DNA of 45,522 nucleotides from contig CAIMCI010000288.1 in assembly GCA_903839465.1 (NCBI GenBank), forward strand, positions 1 through 45,522. The letters are read 5' to 3'. The notes beneath the pieces were generated by a model. That model was given only the letters and a program-made list of their open reading frames with translations, was not told where the DNA came from and searched no databases. Of the stretch, positions 13,906 through 21,819 are shown one piece after another. Position 1 is the stretch's first letter. Each line of letters opens with the position of its first letter. The DNA comes from an uncultured Pseudomonadota bacterium (GTDB lineage: Bacteria > Pseudomonadota > Gammaproteobacteria > Steroidobacterales > Steroidobacteraceae). Both the position numbers and the translations under genes were made by a program.

Positions 13906-15264
13906 ATGTTTGCGTATAACAAGCCCTACGTCGTCAATCCCTCGGCGCCCGAGCAGTCTCTCGAGGCAAAGCGGCCGCAGCCGGACAACGGTCTCGACGT
14001 GCCGAGTCCCGACCGCTACTACACGCGCGAGTTCATGGAGCGCGAGTGGCGGGACCTCTGGCCCCGGGTCTGGCTGCTGGCCGGCGTCACCTCCGACATT
14101 CCGGAGAGTGGCGACTACTCGGTATTCGACATCGGCCACGAGTCGGTCGTGCTCGTCCGGCAGAAGGACGGCTCGATCAAGGCCTTCTACAACGCGTGCC
14201 CGCACCGCGGCAACAAGATCGCCCTCAATGACATGGGCAGCGTCGACAAGTTCACGTGCGCCTTCCATGCCTGGCAGTTCTGCACCAGTGGCAAGCTGCT
14301 GAAGATCACCGACGAGGAGAGCTTTCATCCGGACCTGATCAAGCATCGTCCGGGCCTGTCGGAGCTGCGCTGCGACTCGATCGGCGGCCTCATCTTCATC
14401 AACATGGATGGCAAGGCGCCGCCGCTCGCCGACTGGATCGGCCTGCCGAAGGGCTACATCGAGAACTACGCCATCGATCAGATGCACGTCGTGCGCCACG
14501 TGCGCACCGAATGGCGCGGCAACTGGAAGGTCGGCGTTGACTCCTTCTACGAGACCTACCACCTGCCGCATATCCATCCGCAGACCCAGGGCGTGATGGA
14601 GGACTTCTCGCAGTACGATCTCTACCCGAACGGCTTCAGCCGGATGATCGTGCCCATCTGCACGAAGTCGCACCGGATCGAAGACCAGGACACGGTGACG
14701 CCGGACCTGCAGTACATGATGCAGGAAGCGGGCATGGATCCCGCGGCGTACCGGGGCCCGGCGCAGGGTGTGCGAGGCGCCGTCCAGGCGGCCAAGCGCG
14801 CCCGCGCGAAGCGGCTCGGACTCGATCACTACGAACGCTTCACGGACGGCCAGCTGACCGACAGCTGGGCCACGGGTCTTTTCCCCAACGTGCAGATCGG
14901 CATGCACCCGGAGGGCGTGTTCATCATGCGCTTCCTGCCGCATGCCACCGATCCGGAGCGCTTCTATTACGACAACATCACGATGTACCGGTATGTCGAT
15001 GACCCCAACTACTTCGTGCCCGGCTGGATGGGCCTGCCGAAGGACACGGACGTCACGGGCGCGACGAGGCCGGCGATGGAGTTCTACACGGCGGACCAGA
15101 AGGCCGACCTCGGACCGGTGCTGAACCAGGACGTGGAACTCGTCTCTGCGGTTCATCGCGGCCAGAAATCCCGGGGCTTCGCCGGTCCGCTCTGGTGCGA
15201 GCAGGAATCGCGCGTCCGCCACTTCCACCGCGAACTGGACCGGGTGATGGGGCTGCGCCGCTGA
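13906..15264 (+). CDS. Rieske non-haem iron oxygenase alpha subunit 2
   Basis: A 452-residue oxygenase alpha subunit. The Rieske ligands are Cys98-x-His100 (CPHRG) and Cys118-x2-His121 (CAFHAW). The catalytic-domain motif DSFYETYHLPHIH gives His219 and His224 as the H-x4-H iron pair. It differs markedly from the first Rieske protein in the C-terminal half and is somewhat longer. ATG at 13906 has GGAGA 5 bases upstream; a GTG 30 bases earlier would start only about 6 bases after the predicted transcription start, so it is less likely. It heads the operon under site 3, followed by the c-PQQ dehydrogenase. No reductase or beta subunit accompanies it. It probably performs a second hydroxylation or ring-opening step in the same pathway. 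Confidence 0.94.
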   Translation: MFAYNKPYVVNPSAPEQSLEAKRPQPDNGLDVPSPDRYYTREFMEREWRDLWPRVWLLAGVTSDIPESGDYSVFDIGHESVVLVRQKDGSIKAFYNACPHRGNKIALNDMGSVDKFTCAFHAWQFCTSGKLLKITDEESFHPDLIKHRPGLSELRCDSIGGLIFINMDGKAPPLADWIGLPKGYIENYAIDQMHVVRHVRTEWRGNWKVGVDSFYETYHLPHIHPQTQGVMEDFSQYDLYPNGFSRMIVPICTKSHRIEDQDTVTPDLQYMMQEAGMDPAAYRGPAQGVRGAVQAAKRARAKRLGLDHYERFTDGQLTDSWATGLFPNVQIGMHPEGVFIMRFLPHATDPERFYYDNITMYRYVDDPNYFVPGWMGLPKDTDVTGATRPAMEFYTADQKADLGPVLNQDVELVSAVHRGQKSRGFAGPLWCEQESRVRHFHRELDRVMGLRR

Positions 15265-15347
15265 GATCCACGGCCCCGACGCGACTCCATCGGACGGGCG
15301 CCGCTGCGCCCGCGACGGCAACCTCAGTTCCTCGGCAGCGAGCCACC

Positions 15348-17222
15348 ATGACATTCCACCGCGCGATCGCCTCGGCAGTTCTGATCGGAATCCTGGGCAC
15401 GGGGACGGCCGTTGCCGCCGTGCCGGACAGTCCGCCCAACCCGGAAAACCTGCCCGGGGCTGCCCTCTACGAGGCCAACTGCGCCGCCTGCCACGAGGGC
15501 GGCGTCTACAAGGCGCCGGTGCACTACATCGTCGCGCAGATGCCCTCCGACATGGTCTATGCGGCGATGTCGACCGGTGTCATGCAGCAGCAGGCGGCCA
15601 AGCTGACCGATACCGAGCGGCGCCAGGTAGCCGAATACCTCACCGGCGAGTTGCCGGGATCCGCACCGGCAACCGCCGCCGCCCCGCTGTGCACCGGCAA
15701 GGCGGCGATCTTCGACCGGACCCTGCCGCCGCGGCTCACCGCCTGGGGCTTCGATCCCGGAAATTCCCATCACATCCCGGGAGCGGTCGCTGGCCTGAGC
15801 GCGGAGGACCTGCCGCGGCTCAAGGTCAAATGGGCGTTCGCCTACCCGGGAGCGCAGCGTGCCCGTTCGCAGCCGACGCTCGCCATGGGCGCGCTCTTTG
15901 TCGGCAGCCCGAGCGGCACCGTCTACGCGCTCGATGCCGCTTCGGGCTGCATCCGCTGGACCTTCCGCGCGACGGCCGAGGTCCGCACCCCGGTCGTGCT
16001 CTCGTCCTGGTCCGCCGCGGAGGCCAAGAGCGCGCGGCCGCTCGCCTTCTTCGGGGACATCGTCGGTCGCGTGTATGCCGTCGATGCGCTCACCGGCGAG
16101 CTGCGCTGGAAGCTCCGTGCGGACGATCACGCCAGCACGACGCTGACCGGCGCCCCGGCCTACCACGCCGGAACGCTCTACGTGCCCGTCTCGTCGCTGG
16201 AAGAAGGCAACACCAATCCGCACTACGAGTGCTGCACGTTCCGCGGCTCGGTACTCGCCGTCGATGCGGCATCCGGCAAGGTGCGATGGAAGTCCTACAC
16301 GATTGACGAGGCGCCGAAGAAGGTCGGCGTGAACGGCGTGGGTACGGCGATCTACGCGCCGTCCGGAGCGGCCATCTGGAACAGCCCGACGATCGATGCC
16401 GCGCGTGGCCTACTGTACGTCGGTACCGGCGACAACTACTCGGCACCGGCCAACGATCGAAGCGATGCCATCCTTGCCTTCGACCTCAAGAGCGGCCGCG
16501 TGCGCTGGTCCTGGCAGGTCCTCAAAGGCGACGCCTGGAACGTGGGCTGCCTGATGAAGACCGCCGACTGCCCGGACCCGTCGGGCCCTGACTTTGACGT
16601 TGCCGGCGGCGGGACGATGCTCGTCAAGGCGCCGTCGGGTCGCGCGTACCTTTACGCCGGTACAAAGAGTGGCACGGCGTTCGCCATCGACCCCGACACT
16701 CACCGGGGAACCGCGTGGTCGCAGAAGGTCGGCCGCGGCGGTGTCCAGGGCGGCATCCAGTTCGGTATGGCGAGCGACGGCCAGCGCCTGTACGTACCGA
16801 TTTCCGATCACATCATGCAGGGCGAACCGCCGTATCCCGGCGAACCGCGTCCGGGCATGTACGCGCTCGATGCCGCGACCGGCGCCGTCGTCTGGAGCGC
16901 GCCCGCGCCGGATCGCTGTGCTAAGGATCCCCTCTGTTCGCCCGGAATCCTCGCGGCCGTGACCTCGATCCCGGGCGCCGTGCTCGCCGGGCACATGGAC
17001 GGTTACCTGCGTGCGTACGCCGCGGACAGCGGCAAGGTACTGTGGGAATACGACACCCGCCAGCCCGTCGCGACACTGTCGGGGGCGCAGTCGCATGGCG
17101 GCAGCATCGGCGGCTCGGGACCGGTCGTCTACGACGGCATCGTCTACCTCAATTCCGGTTACTCGCTGTACGGGCACCTGCCGGGCAACGTGCTCTATGC
17201 GTTCTCCGTCGACGGCAAATAG
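15348..17222 (+). CDS. periplasmic quinohaemoprotein dehydrogenase (N-terminal cytochrome c, PQQ beta-propeller)
   Basis: A 624-residue exported alcohol dehydrogenase-like protein. A signal peptide (residues 1-24, ending AVAA) is followed by a small cytochrome c domain with Cys45-x2-Cys48-His49, then a PQQ-type eight-bladed propeller with repeated blade motifs such as GTVYALDAASG and GKVRWKS. Two adjacent cysteines (295 and 296, in YECCTF) match the vicinal disulphide that stacks on PQQ in many quinoproteins. The haem domain is N-terminal, whereas type II quinohaemoprotein alcohol dehydrogenases carry it at the C-terminus; I recall polyvinyl-alcohol dehydrogenases having the N-terminal order. 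It would oxidise an alcohol in the periplasm and pass electrons to the respiratory chain. No PQQ synthesis gene is in the window. It lies 83 bp after the Rieske gene and has a weak ribosome binding site. Confidence 0.9.
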   Translation: MTFHRAIASAVLIGILGTGTAVAAVPDSPPNPENLPGAALYEANCAACHEGGVYKAPVHYIVAQMPSDMVYAAMSTGVMQQQAAKLTDTERRQVAEYLTGELPGSAPATAAAPLCTGKAAIFDRTLPPRLTAWGFDPGNSHHIPGAVAGLSAEDLPRLKVKWAFAYPGAQRARSQPTLAMGALFVGSPSGTVYALDAASGCIRWTFRATAEVRTPVVLSSWSAAEAKSARPLAFFGDIVGRVYAVDALTGELRWKLRADDHASTTLTGAPAYHAGTLYVPVSSLEEGNTNPHYECCTFRGSVLAVDAASGKVRWKSYTIDEAPKKVGVNGVGTAIYAPSGAAIWNSPTIDAARGLLYVGTGDNYSAPANDRSDAILAFDLKSGRVRWSWQVLKGDAWNVGCLMKTADCPDPSGPDFDVAGGGTMLVKAPSGRAYLYAGTKSGTAFAIDPDTHRGTAWSQKVGRGGVQGGIQFGMASDGQRLYVPISDHIMQGEPPYPGEPRPGMYALDAATGAVVWSAPAPDRCAKDPLCSPGILAAVTSIPGAVLAGHMDGYLRAYAADSGKVLWEYDTRQPVATLSGAQSHGGSIGGSGPVVYDGIVYLNSGYSLYGHLPGNVLYAFSVDGK

Positions 17223-17267
17223 GGATCGCGAAGCGGGTCCGGTACCGGTTGACCGGGGGGTGACCCC

Positions 17268-17783
17268 GTGCTGAAGCCGGTGCAGGTCGCCTACCACGTG
17301 GCCGATCCGGCAGCAGCGGCCCTGAAGAGCGCACAGCAGTTCGGCTGGGGACCCTTTTACCTTCTCGAGCACGTCAAGCTCTCGAGCTGCACGTACCGCG
17401 GCCGTGCAGCGACGTTCGATCACTCCTCGGCGTACGGCCAGGCCGGCGAGCTCATGGTCGAGTTCATTACCCAGCACGATGACGAACCGTCGGTCGTTCG
17501 CGACCTGTACCGCCGGGACGAATCGGGTGTCCATCACGTCGCGCATTTCGTACCGCAGCTCGACGAGGCGCTGGCGGGCTTCGCTGCCGCGGGCCTGCCC
17601 ACCGCGATGCGCGCCACGACCGCCGACGGCGTGTCGTTCGCCATGGTGGATGCGAGTGCCTCGCTCGGACACATGCTCGAGCTGTACGAGCCGGGTCCGG
17701 CCCTGAGCGGCTTCTATGCCTTCATCCGGCGCAAGGCCGACGGCTGGTCCGGATCAGAACCGCTCAGGCACATTCGCCTGTAG
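17268..17783 (+). CDS. VOC-family protein B
   Basis: A 171-residue vicinal-oxygen-chelate protein paralogous to the one at 4120-4641. Shared features are the VAYHVAD start strand, GWGPFYLLEHV, CTYRG, HDDEPS and the second-module GVHHVAHFV and GHMLELYEPG; His and Glu in the latter segments are the usual metal-ligand types. The start is GTG with GGGGGGTGA just upstream. It lies in the site-3 operon between the PQQ enzyme and an SDR. Having one copy with an acyl-CoA dehydrogenase and one with an SDR suggests that each handles a different intermediate, as epimerase, isomerase or hydratase-like enzymes, but no ring-cleaving dioxygenase length or motif is evident. Confidence 0.86.
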   Translation: MLKPVQVAYHVADPAAAALKSAQQFGWGPFYLLEHVKLSSCTYRGRAATFDHSSAYGQAGELMVEFITQHDDEPSVVRDLYRRDESGVHHVAHFVPQLDEALAGFAAAGLPTAMRATTADGVSFAMVDASASLGHMLELYEPGPALSGFYAFIRRKADGWSGSEPLRHIRL

Positions 17784-17809
17784 CCACGGCCTTACGGAGT
17801 CAAGCAAAC

Positions 17810-18610
17810 ATGGCAGGTCGTCTGGATGGCAAGGTGGCGGTGGTGCTCGGTGCCGCCGGCAAAGACAACATGGGCCAGGTCATCGCCCGGCGCTTTGCCG
17901 CCGAAGGCGCGCGGGTCATGGTCGCGGGCCGCCACGAAGGACCGCTCCTCGAACTCGCCTCGGAGATAGACGGTGCCCATGCCGTCTGTGACATCACCCG
18001 CAAGGCGGACGTCGAGGGCCTCGTGAAGGCGACCGAGGCCGCGTTCGGCCGGGTCGACGTCGCGGTCAACTGCACGGGCTGGGGACTGATGGCCAAGATC
18101 CTCGACACCACCGAGGAGCAGATCGACCGGCTCATGGACCTGCACTTCAAGGGCGGCTATTTCTTCCTGCAGTCCTTTGTCGGTGCGATGGCCCAGTCCG
18201 GCGGCGGTTCGGTGATCCTGACCTCATCGGCCTCCGTCTATGCGCTCCTCTATCACCACGCGGCCTACATCGGCACCAAGGCCGGCGCCGACGCGCTCGT
18301 GCGCTGCTTCGCCAACGAATTCGGCGCGAAACAGGTGCGCGTCAATTCGATAGCGCCCGGGCTCACGGCGACGCCGATGACCGAGAAGGAAGTGCGGATG
18401 CCCGGGCTCGAGGAGGCGTTTCTGAAGGAATACCCGCTCGGGCGCATCGGCACGACCGAGGACGTTGCCAACGCCGCCCTGTGGCTCGCCGGGGATGAAT
18501 GCTTCGTGACCGGCCAGGTGCTGCAGGTCAACGGCGGGCTGACGCTGCGCCGCAACCCGAGCCCGCGCGAAATCAACGCCAGCCTGAAGGCCGCTGCCGA
18601 GCGGACCTGA
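17810..18610 (+). CDS. short-chain dehydrogenase/reductase (classical)
   Basis: A 266-residue classical SDR. It has a variant nucleotide-binding loop (LGAAGKDNMGQ, residues 13-23), the catalytic Ser in LTSSAS, and Tyr-x3-Lys in AAYIGTKAG, followed by VNSIAPG and a C-terminal VNGG. Unlike the SDR at 12264 it keeps the full catalytic set and should oxidise a secondary alcohol or reduce a ketone with NAD(P). NCTG replaces the usual NNAG. It is the last gene of the site-3 operon, 26 bp after VOC protein B, and ends 17 bp from the convergent enoyl-CoA hydratase. A hydroxyacyl-CoA or ring-alcohol substrate is likely. Confidence 0.92.
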   Translation: MAGRLDGKVAVVLGAAGKDNMGQVIARRFAAEGARVMVAGRHEGPLLELASEIDGAHAVCDITRKADVEGLVKATEAAFGRVDVAVNCTGWGLMAKILDTTEEQIDRLMDLHFKGGYFFLQSFVGAMAQSGGGSVILTSSASVYALLYHHAAYIGTKAGADALVRCFANEFGAKQVRVNSIAPGLTATPMTEKEVRMPGLEEAFLKEYPLGRIGTTEDVANAALWLAGDECFVTGQVLQVNGGLTLRRNPSPREINASLKAAAERT

Positions 18611-18627
18611 ACGGCCTGCCGCAAGCC

Positions 18628-19413
18628 TCAGGCGTACTTCGGTGGCCGCTTGGCGAGGAAGGCGGCAATGCCCTCGCCGGCCTCGGCGGTGGCGCCGCGA
18701 GCGGCGATCGTGGCGCTCTCCCGCGCGAGCTGCTCCTCGAGACCGGGCTCCGACTCGCCGAGCAGCCGCTTCACGCCACCAAAGGCGCCGACCGGGCCGC
18801 TGGCGAGGCGCGAGGCGAGGGCGGTGGCCGTGCCGACGACCTCCTCGTCCGCAACCACCTGGTTGACGATTCCCCAGCTGAGCGCCTCCTCGGCCTTCAG
18901 CACCCGGTTGGTCAGTAGCAGTTCCATCGCCCGCTTGTAGCCGACGGCCCGCGGCAGCAGGTAGGAATTGCAGCCGTCCGGCGTCAGCGCGACACCGGTA
19001 TAGGCTGCGGTGAATTTCGAGCCCGCGGCCGCAATCGCCAGGTCCGCCATCAGCACGAGGCCCAGTCCGGCACCGGCGGCAGTGCCGTTGACGGCCGCCA
19101 CGACCGGGGCGTCCATGCGCATGAAGAGCACGAGGGCGGCGTGCAGGTTGGTCGTCAGTTCACGCAGGTGCCCGGTGATATCACGGCCCGAGTCGACCAT
19201 GTCGCGCAGGTCGCCACCAAAGCAGAAGTTCCGGCCCGCGCCCGTCAGGACGACGGCCCGGATCGAGGAATTCGCCTGGATCCGCCGCGCGACGTCGAGG
19301 AGATCCGCACCGAAGCGGAGGTTCATCGAATTGCCGACGTCGGGGCGATTCAGCGTAACGGTCGCGACGGCTTCCGCGATCGTCAGGGAAACGGTGACTG
19401 CATCAGAGCTCAT
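18628..19413 (-). CDS. enoyl-CoA hydratase/isomerase family protein
   Basis: A 261-residue crotonase-fold enzyme acting on acyl-CoA thioesters. The oxyanion-hole segments are FCFGGDL (63-69) and NGTAAGAG (109-116). At the catalytic site it has LTPDGCNSYLLPR with Asp146, which resembles the PaaG-type isomerase pattern (PDxGxxxLLPR) more than the Glu/Glu pair of true enoyl-CoA hydratases. An isomerase moving a double bond is therefore somewhat more likely than a hydratase. It is transcribed opposite to the SDR operon, alone, with only a weak AGG before its ATG. It fits the CoA-ester pathway of the cluster by function, although none of the three operators is next to it. Confidence 0.9.
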   Translation of the reverse strand: MSSDAVTVSLTIAEAVATVTLNRPDVGNSMNLRFGADLLDVARRIQANSSIRAVVLTGAGRNFCFGGDLRDMVDSGRDITGHLRELTTNLHAALVLFMRMDAPVVAAVNGTAAGAGLGLVLMADLAIAAAGSKFTAAYTGVALTPDGCNSYLLPRAVGYKRAMELLLTNRVLKAEEALSWGIVNQVVADEEVVGTATALASRLASGPVGAFGGVKRLLGESEPGLEEQLARESATIAARGATAEAGEGIAAFLAKRPPKYA

Positions 19414-19452
19414 GGGGGTACCTGGAACGTAGTGCCGGAGCGGGAGCCGGGT

Positions 19453-21483
19453 TCAGCGCGTGGGAGCGGCGTAGACGCGCGCGCCGCGGAACCAAGTCTC
19501 GCGGACCTTCGTGAGCGCGATATCGTCCGCGTTGCCGGCCTTGGCCAGCGCAAGGAGGTCGCGGTCGACCACGACGAAGTCCGCCGACTTGCCCGCTTCG
19601 AGCGAGCCCGCCTCGTGCTCGATGCCAAGGTGCCTCGCGCCGTTGATCGTGTAGGCCGCGATGGCATCGTCGATGCCGACCGACTGAAGGGCGTTCAGCG
19701 CCGGTTGCCCCGGCACGCGCCGCGTGACGGCGCGGGCGATGTTGAGGAACGGCCGCGGATCGCGCGTTTCGACCGGTGCGTCCGAGCCGCCGACGAGGAT
19801 GCCGCCGGCGTCGCGGACGCTGCGCACCGGGTAGGTAGTGAGGTCGTAGCGGCTGCCCGGCGGATGCAGCGCGGCGTTCGAGTTGCCCTTGACCTTGACG
19901 AAGAACGGAATGGCCGTGATGTCGTATTCCGGGGACACGTTCATCCACGCATAGGTGAAGGCCACGAAAAGGTGCTGCTCGCCGACACGCCTGACGTCTT
20001 CCGGCGTCGTGATCTGCAGGTGCGCGAGGGAGTCCCGCGTCTTGCTGTTGCCGTCGGCCTTCCGCGCCGCCTCGATGGCATCGAGCGCGGTCCTGAGGCC
20101 CCTGTCACCGATGGCATGGATATGCACGTTGAAACCGGCCAGGTGCGCCCGCTTCACGAATTCCATTTGCACGTCGCGCGGGTGCTGCAGCTGGCCATCC
20201 GAGATCGCGCACTGGCCCGGGTGGTAGCCGTGGGCCTTGAGGAACTCGCTCGCGGCGCCGGCCGTCTCGTACCGGGCGGCATTGGCGCGGACGTCCCGGC
20301 ACAGGGCCGAATCCGTGTCGACGTAGCCGGTGACGCTCGGGTGGCCCTTGGAGTCAAGGGCGAAGATCGGCTGCAGGAACGGCGTCAGGGAAGCCGCGTT
20401 CGGCAGGGTCGGCGGTACGGCGAGCGGATTGCCCTCGGTGACGCCGTCCGCGAAAAGCTTGACGAAGTCGGCACGGATCAGCGGGTCGTTCGCGTACTTC
20501 TCGCGGAAGGCCTTTGCCTTGGCCAGGATGGTGTCGAAGTCGACCGCGCCGTCTTTGGTGCGGAAGCGCTCGAGATCCCAGAACTGGGCGAGGCGTACGC
20601 GGGCCGACAACCGGCCACTCTTTTCGAGCGCGTCATAGGCCTGCTGGCTGTCGACCCCGGCCATGGCGTCCATGATGGCGGTGATACCGACGCTGTTCAG
20701 CCGTTCGGTGACCTTTGCCGGCGCCTTGAGCACGTCCTCGAGGTCCGTGTTCAGCATGCTGCGGGGATTGATGAGCAGCCGGCCGTCCTCGTTGACGGCA
20801 CCATTAGGTTCGCCGCTGGCATCGACACCGATGACCTTACGGTAGCCGGCGAGCTCGCTGGCGAGCGTTGCCTTCGAGATGCCGACCGTGCGCCCCGAAT
20901 CGTCCTTGGCCGAGGCCAGCGCCAGGCTGTTGAACCCGCCGTGGTGGCCGTCGTTGCCGAGGAGCTGGACGAGGTGCGTGGTCGAGGCCTTGTCGAGCGC
21001 GACGCGGATCGTCGGGTAATCGGCGTCGGGCTCGTTGCCACCTCCGTAGTTCCACTGGTGGACGAGCACCCGGGCGCCCGGCGCCGGGTGGAACCTCGCG
21101 ATGCAGCCCTTCACGAACTCGCTGAGCTGGCGCAGGGTCACGCTCTTGCTGTCCAGATCGCAGTTGTCGAGGTCGACGATGTCGAGCGGGTGGATGTGCG
21201 AATCGATGAGGCCCGGCAGGACGAATGCGCCCTTCAGGTCCGTGACCGAGGTCTTCGGCCCGATGTAGGCCCGGGCCCCGGCGCTGGTGCCCACATAGAC
21301 GATGCGCTCGCCGCTGACGGCGATCGCCTGGGCGAGCGCCGCGCCCGGCTGGCCGGTGTAGATCCGCCCGTCGCGAAAGACGCGATCGGCGCTGTCCGCC
21401 GCCAGGGCCGTGCCGGCCAGCGCGAACGTGCCGCCGGTGACGAGCAGGGTAGCGCACCAGATTCGAAGCGAAGCGATGGACAT
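19453..21483 (-). CDS. exported YtcJ-like amidohydrolase
   Basis: A 676-residue metal-dependent hydrolase of the amidohydrolase_3 type. A signal peptide covers residues 1-29 (hydrophobic core, ending TALAA). The metal-binding HxH is His96/His98 in GLIDSHIHP. Further ligands are likely in VHIHAIGDRG and the LVGGSDAPVETRDP segment near the C-terminus. ATG at 21483 was chosen because it gives the signal peptide and has GGGGAA nearby; the 18-residue upstream extension is polar and would mask it. YtcJ relatives hydrolyse amides or related bonds of N-acylated or cyclic substrates, usually unknown. It is divergent from a P1 peptidase, so both may be involved in periplasmic peptide or amide breakdown. 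Confidence 0.9.
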   Translation of the reverse strand: MSIASLRIWCATLLVTGGTFALAGTALAADSADRVFRDGRIYTGQPGAALAQAIAVSGERIVYVGTSAGARAYIGPKTSVTDLKGAFVLPGLIDSHIHPLDIVDLDNCDLDSKSVTLRQLSEFVKGCIARFHPAPGARVLVHQWNYGGGNEPDADYPTIRVALDKASTTHLVQLLGNDGHHGGFNSLALASAKDDSGRTVGISKATLASELAGYRKVIGVDASGEPNGAVNEDGRLLINPRSMLNTDLEDVLKAPAKVTERLNSVGITAIMDAMAGVDSQQAYDALEKSGRLSARVRLAQFWDLERFRTKDGAVDFDTILAKAKAFREKYANDPLIRADFVKLFADGVTEGNPLAVPPTLPNAASLTPFLQPIFALDSKGHPSVTGYVDTDSALCRDVRANAARYETAGAASEFLKAHGYHPGQCAISDGQLQHPRDVQMEFVKRAHLAGFNVHIHAIGDRGLRTALDAIEAARKADGNSKTRDSLAHLQITTPEDVRRVGEQHLFVAFTYAWMNVSPEYDITAIPFFVKVKGNSNAALHPPGSRYDLTTYPVRSVRDAGGILVGGSDAPVETRDPRPFLNIARAVTRRVPGQPALNALQSVGIDDAIAAYTINGARHLGIEHEAGSLEAGKSADFVVVDRDLLALAKAGNADDIALTKVRETWFRGARVYAAPTR

Positions 21484-21819
21484 GAGGTTCCCCGGGGAGC
21501 GGTCGTTGGTCAGGCTCGGGCAGAGGTCACGCCCCACCGCGCCCGCGAGGTGCGGTGCGGGTTCCGGGCGGGCTGGCAGCAGGATCGCCGATCGAAGGCG
21601 GACCCGGCCAAGGCAGTGGCGATTCTAACCTGCCCGCGGGAACCGTGAGCAGTTGATGCGCACCTCGCCGCCCGCCGGCGCGCACTGACGGCGTGACGCC
21701 CAGTGCCTTCGCAAGGGCGTAGTGGGCGGCCAGCCGCGGCGCTAGGATAGAAGCCGGGCGATCCACCGCTGCCGTGCATGTTGCGCTGCGCATCCGTCGT
21801 GGATTGCGGGAGTACACGA
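21484..21819. other. 336-bp divergent intergenic region without a gene
   Basis: This GC-rich gap separates the amidohydrolase and the first P1 peptidase. On the minus strand TAGAAT (21622-21627) is a possible -10 for the amidohydrolase, with no good -35. On the plus strand TAGGAT (21743-21748) could serve the peptidase. I see no RNA gene, convincing operator palindrome or conserved small ORF in it. Confidence 0.5.

Noticed and set aside
19141-21648. Very long plus-strand open frame opposite the amidohydrolase (about 835 codons).
   Set aside because: It is an antisense frame kept open by high GC codon bias; it has an Arg/Gly/Asp-rich composition, no recognisable motif and no ribosome binding site, while the minus-strand frame has a signal peptide and metal motifs.
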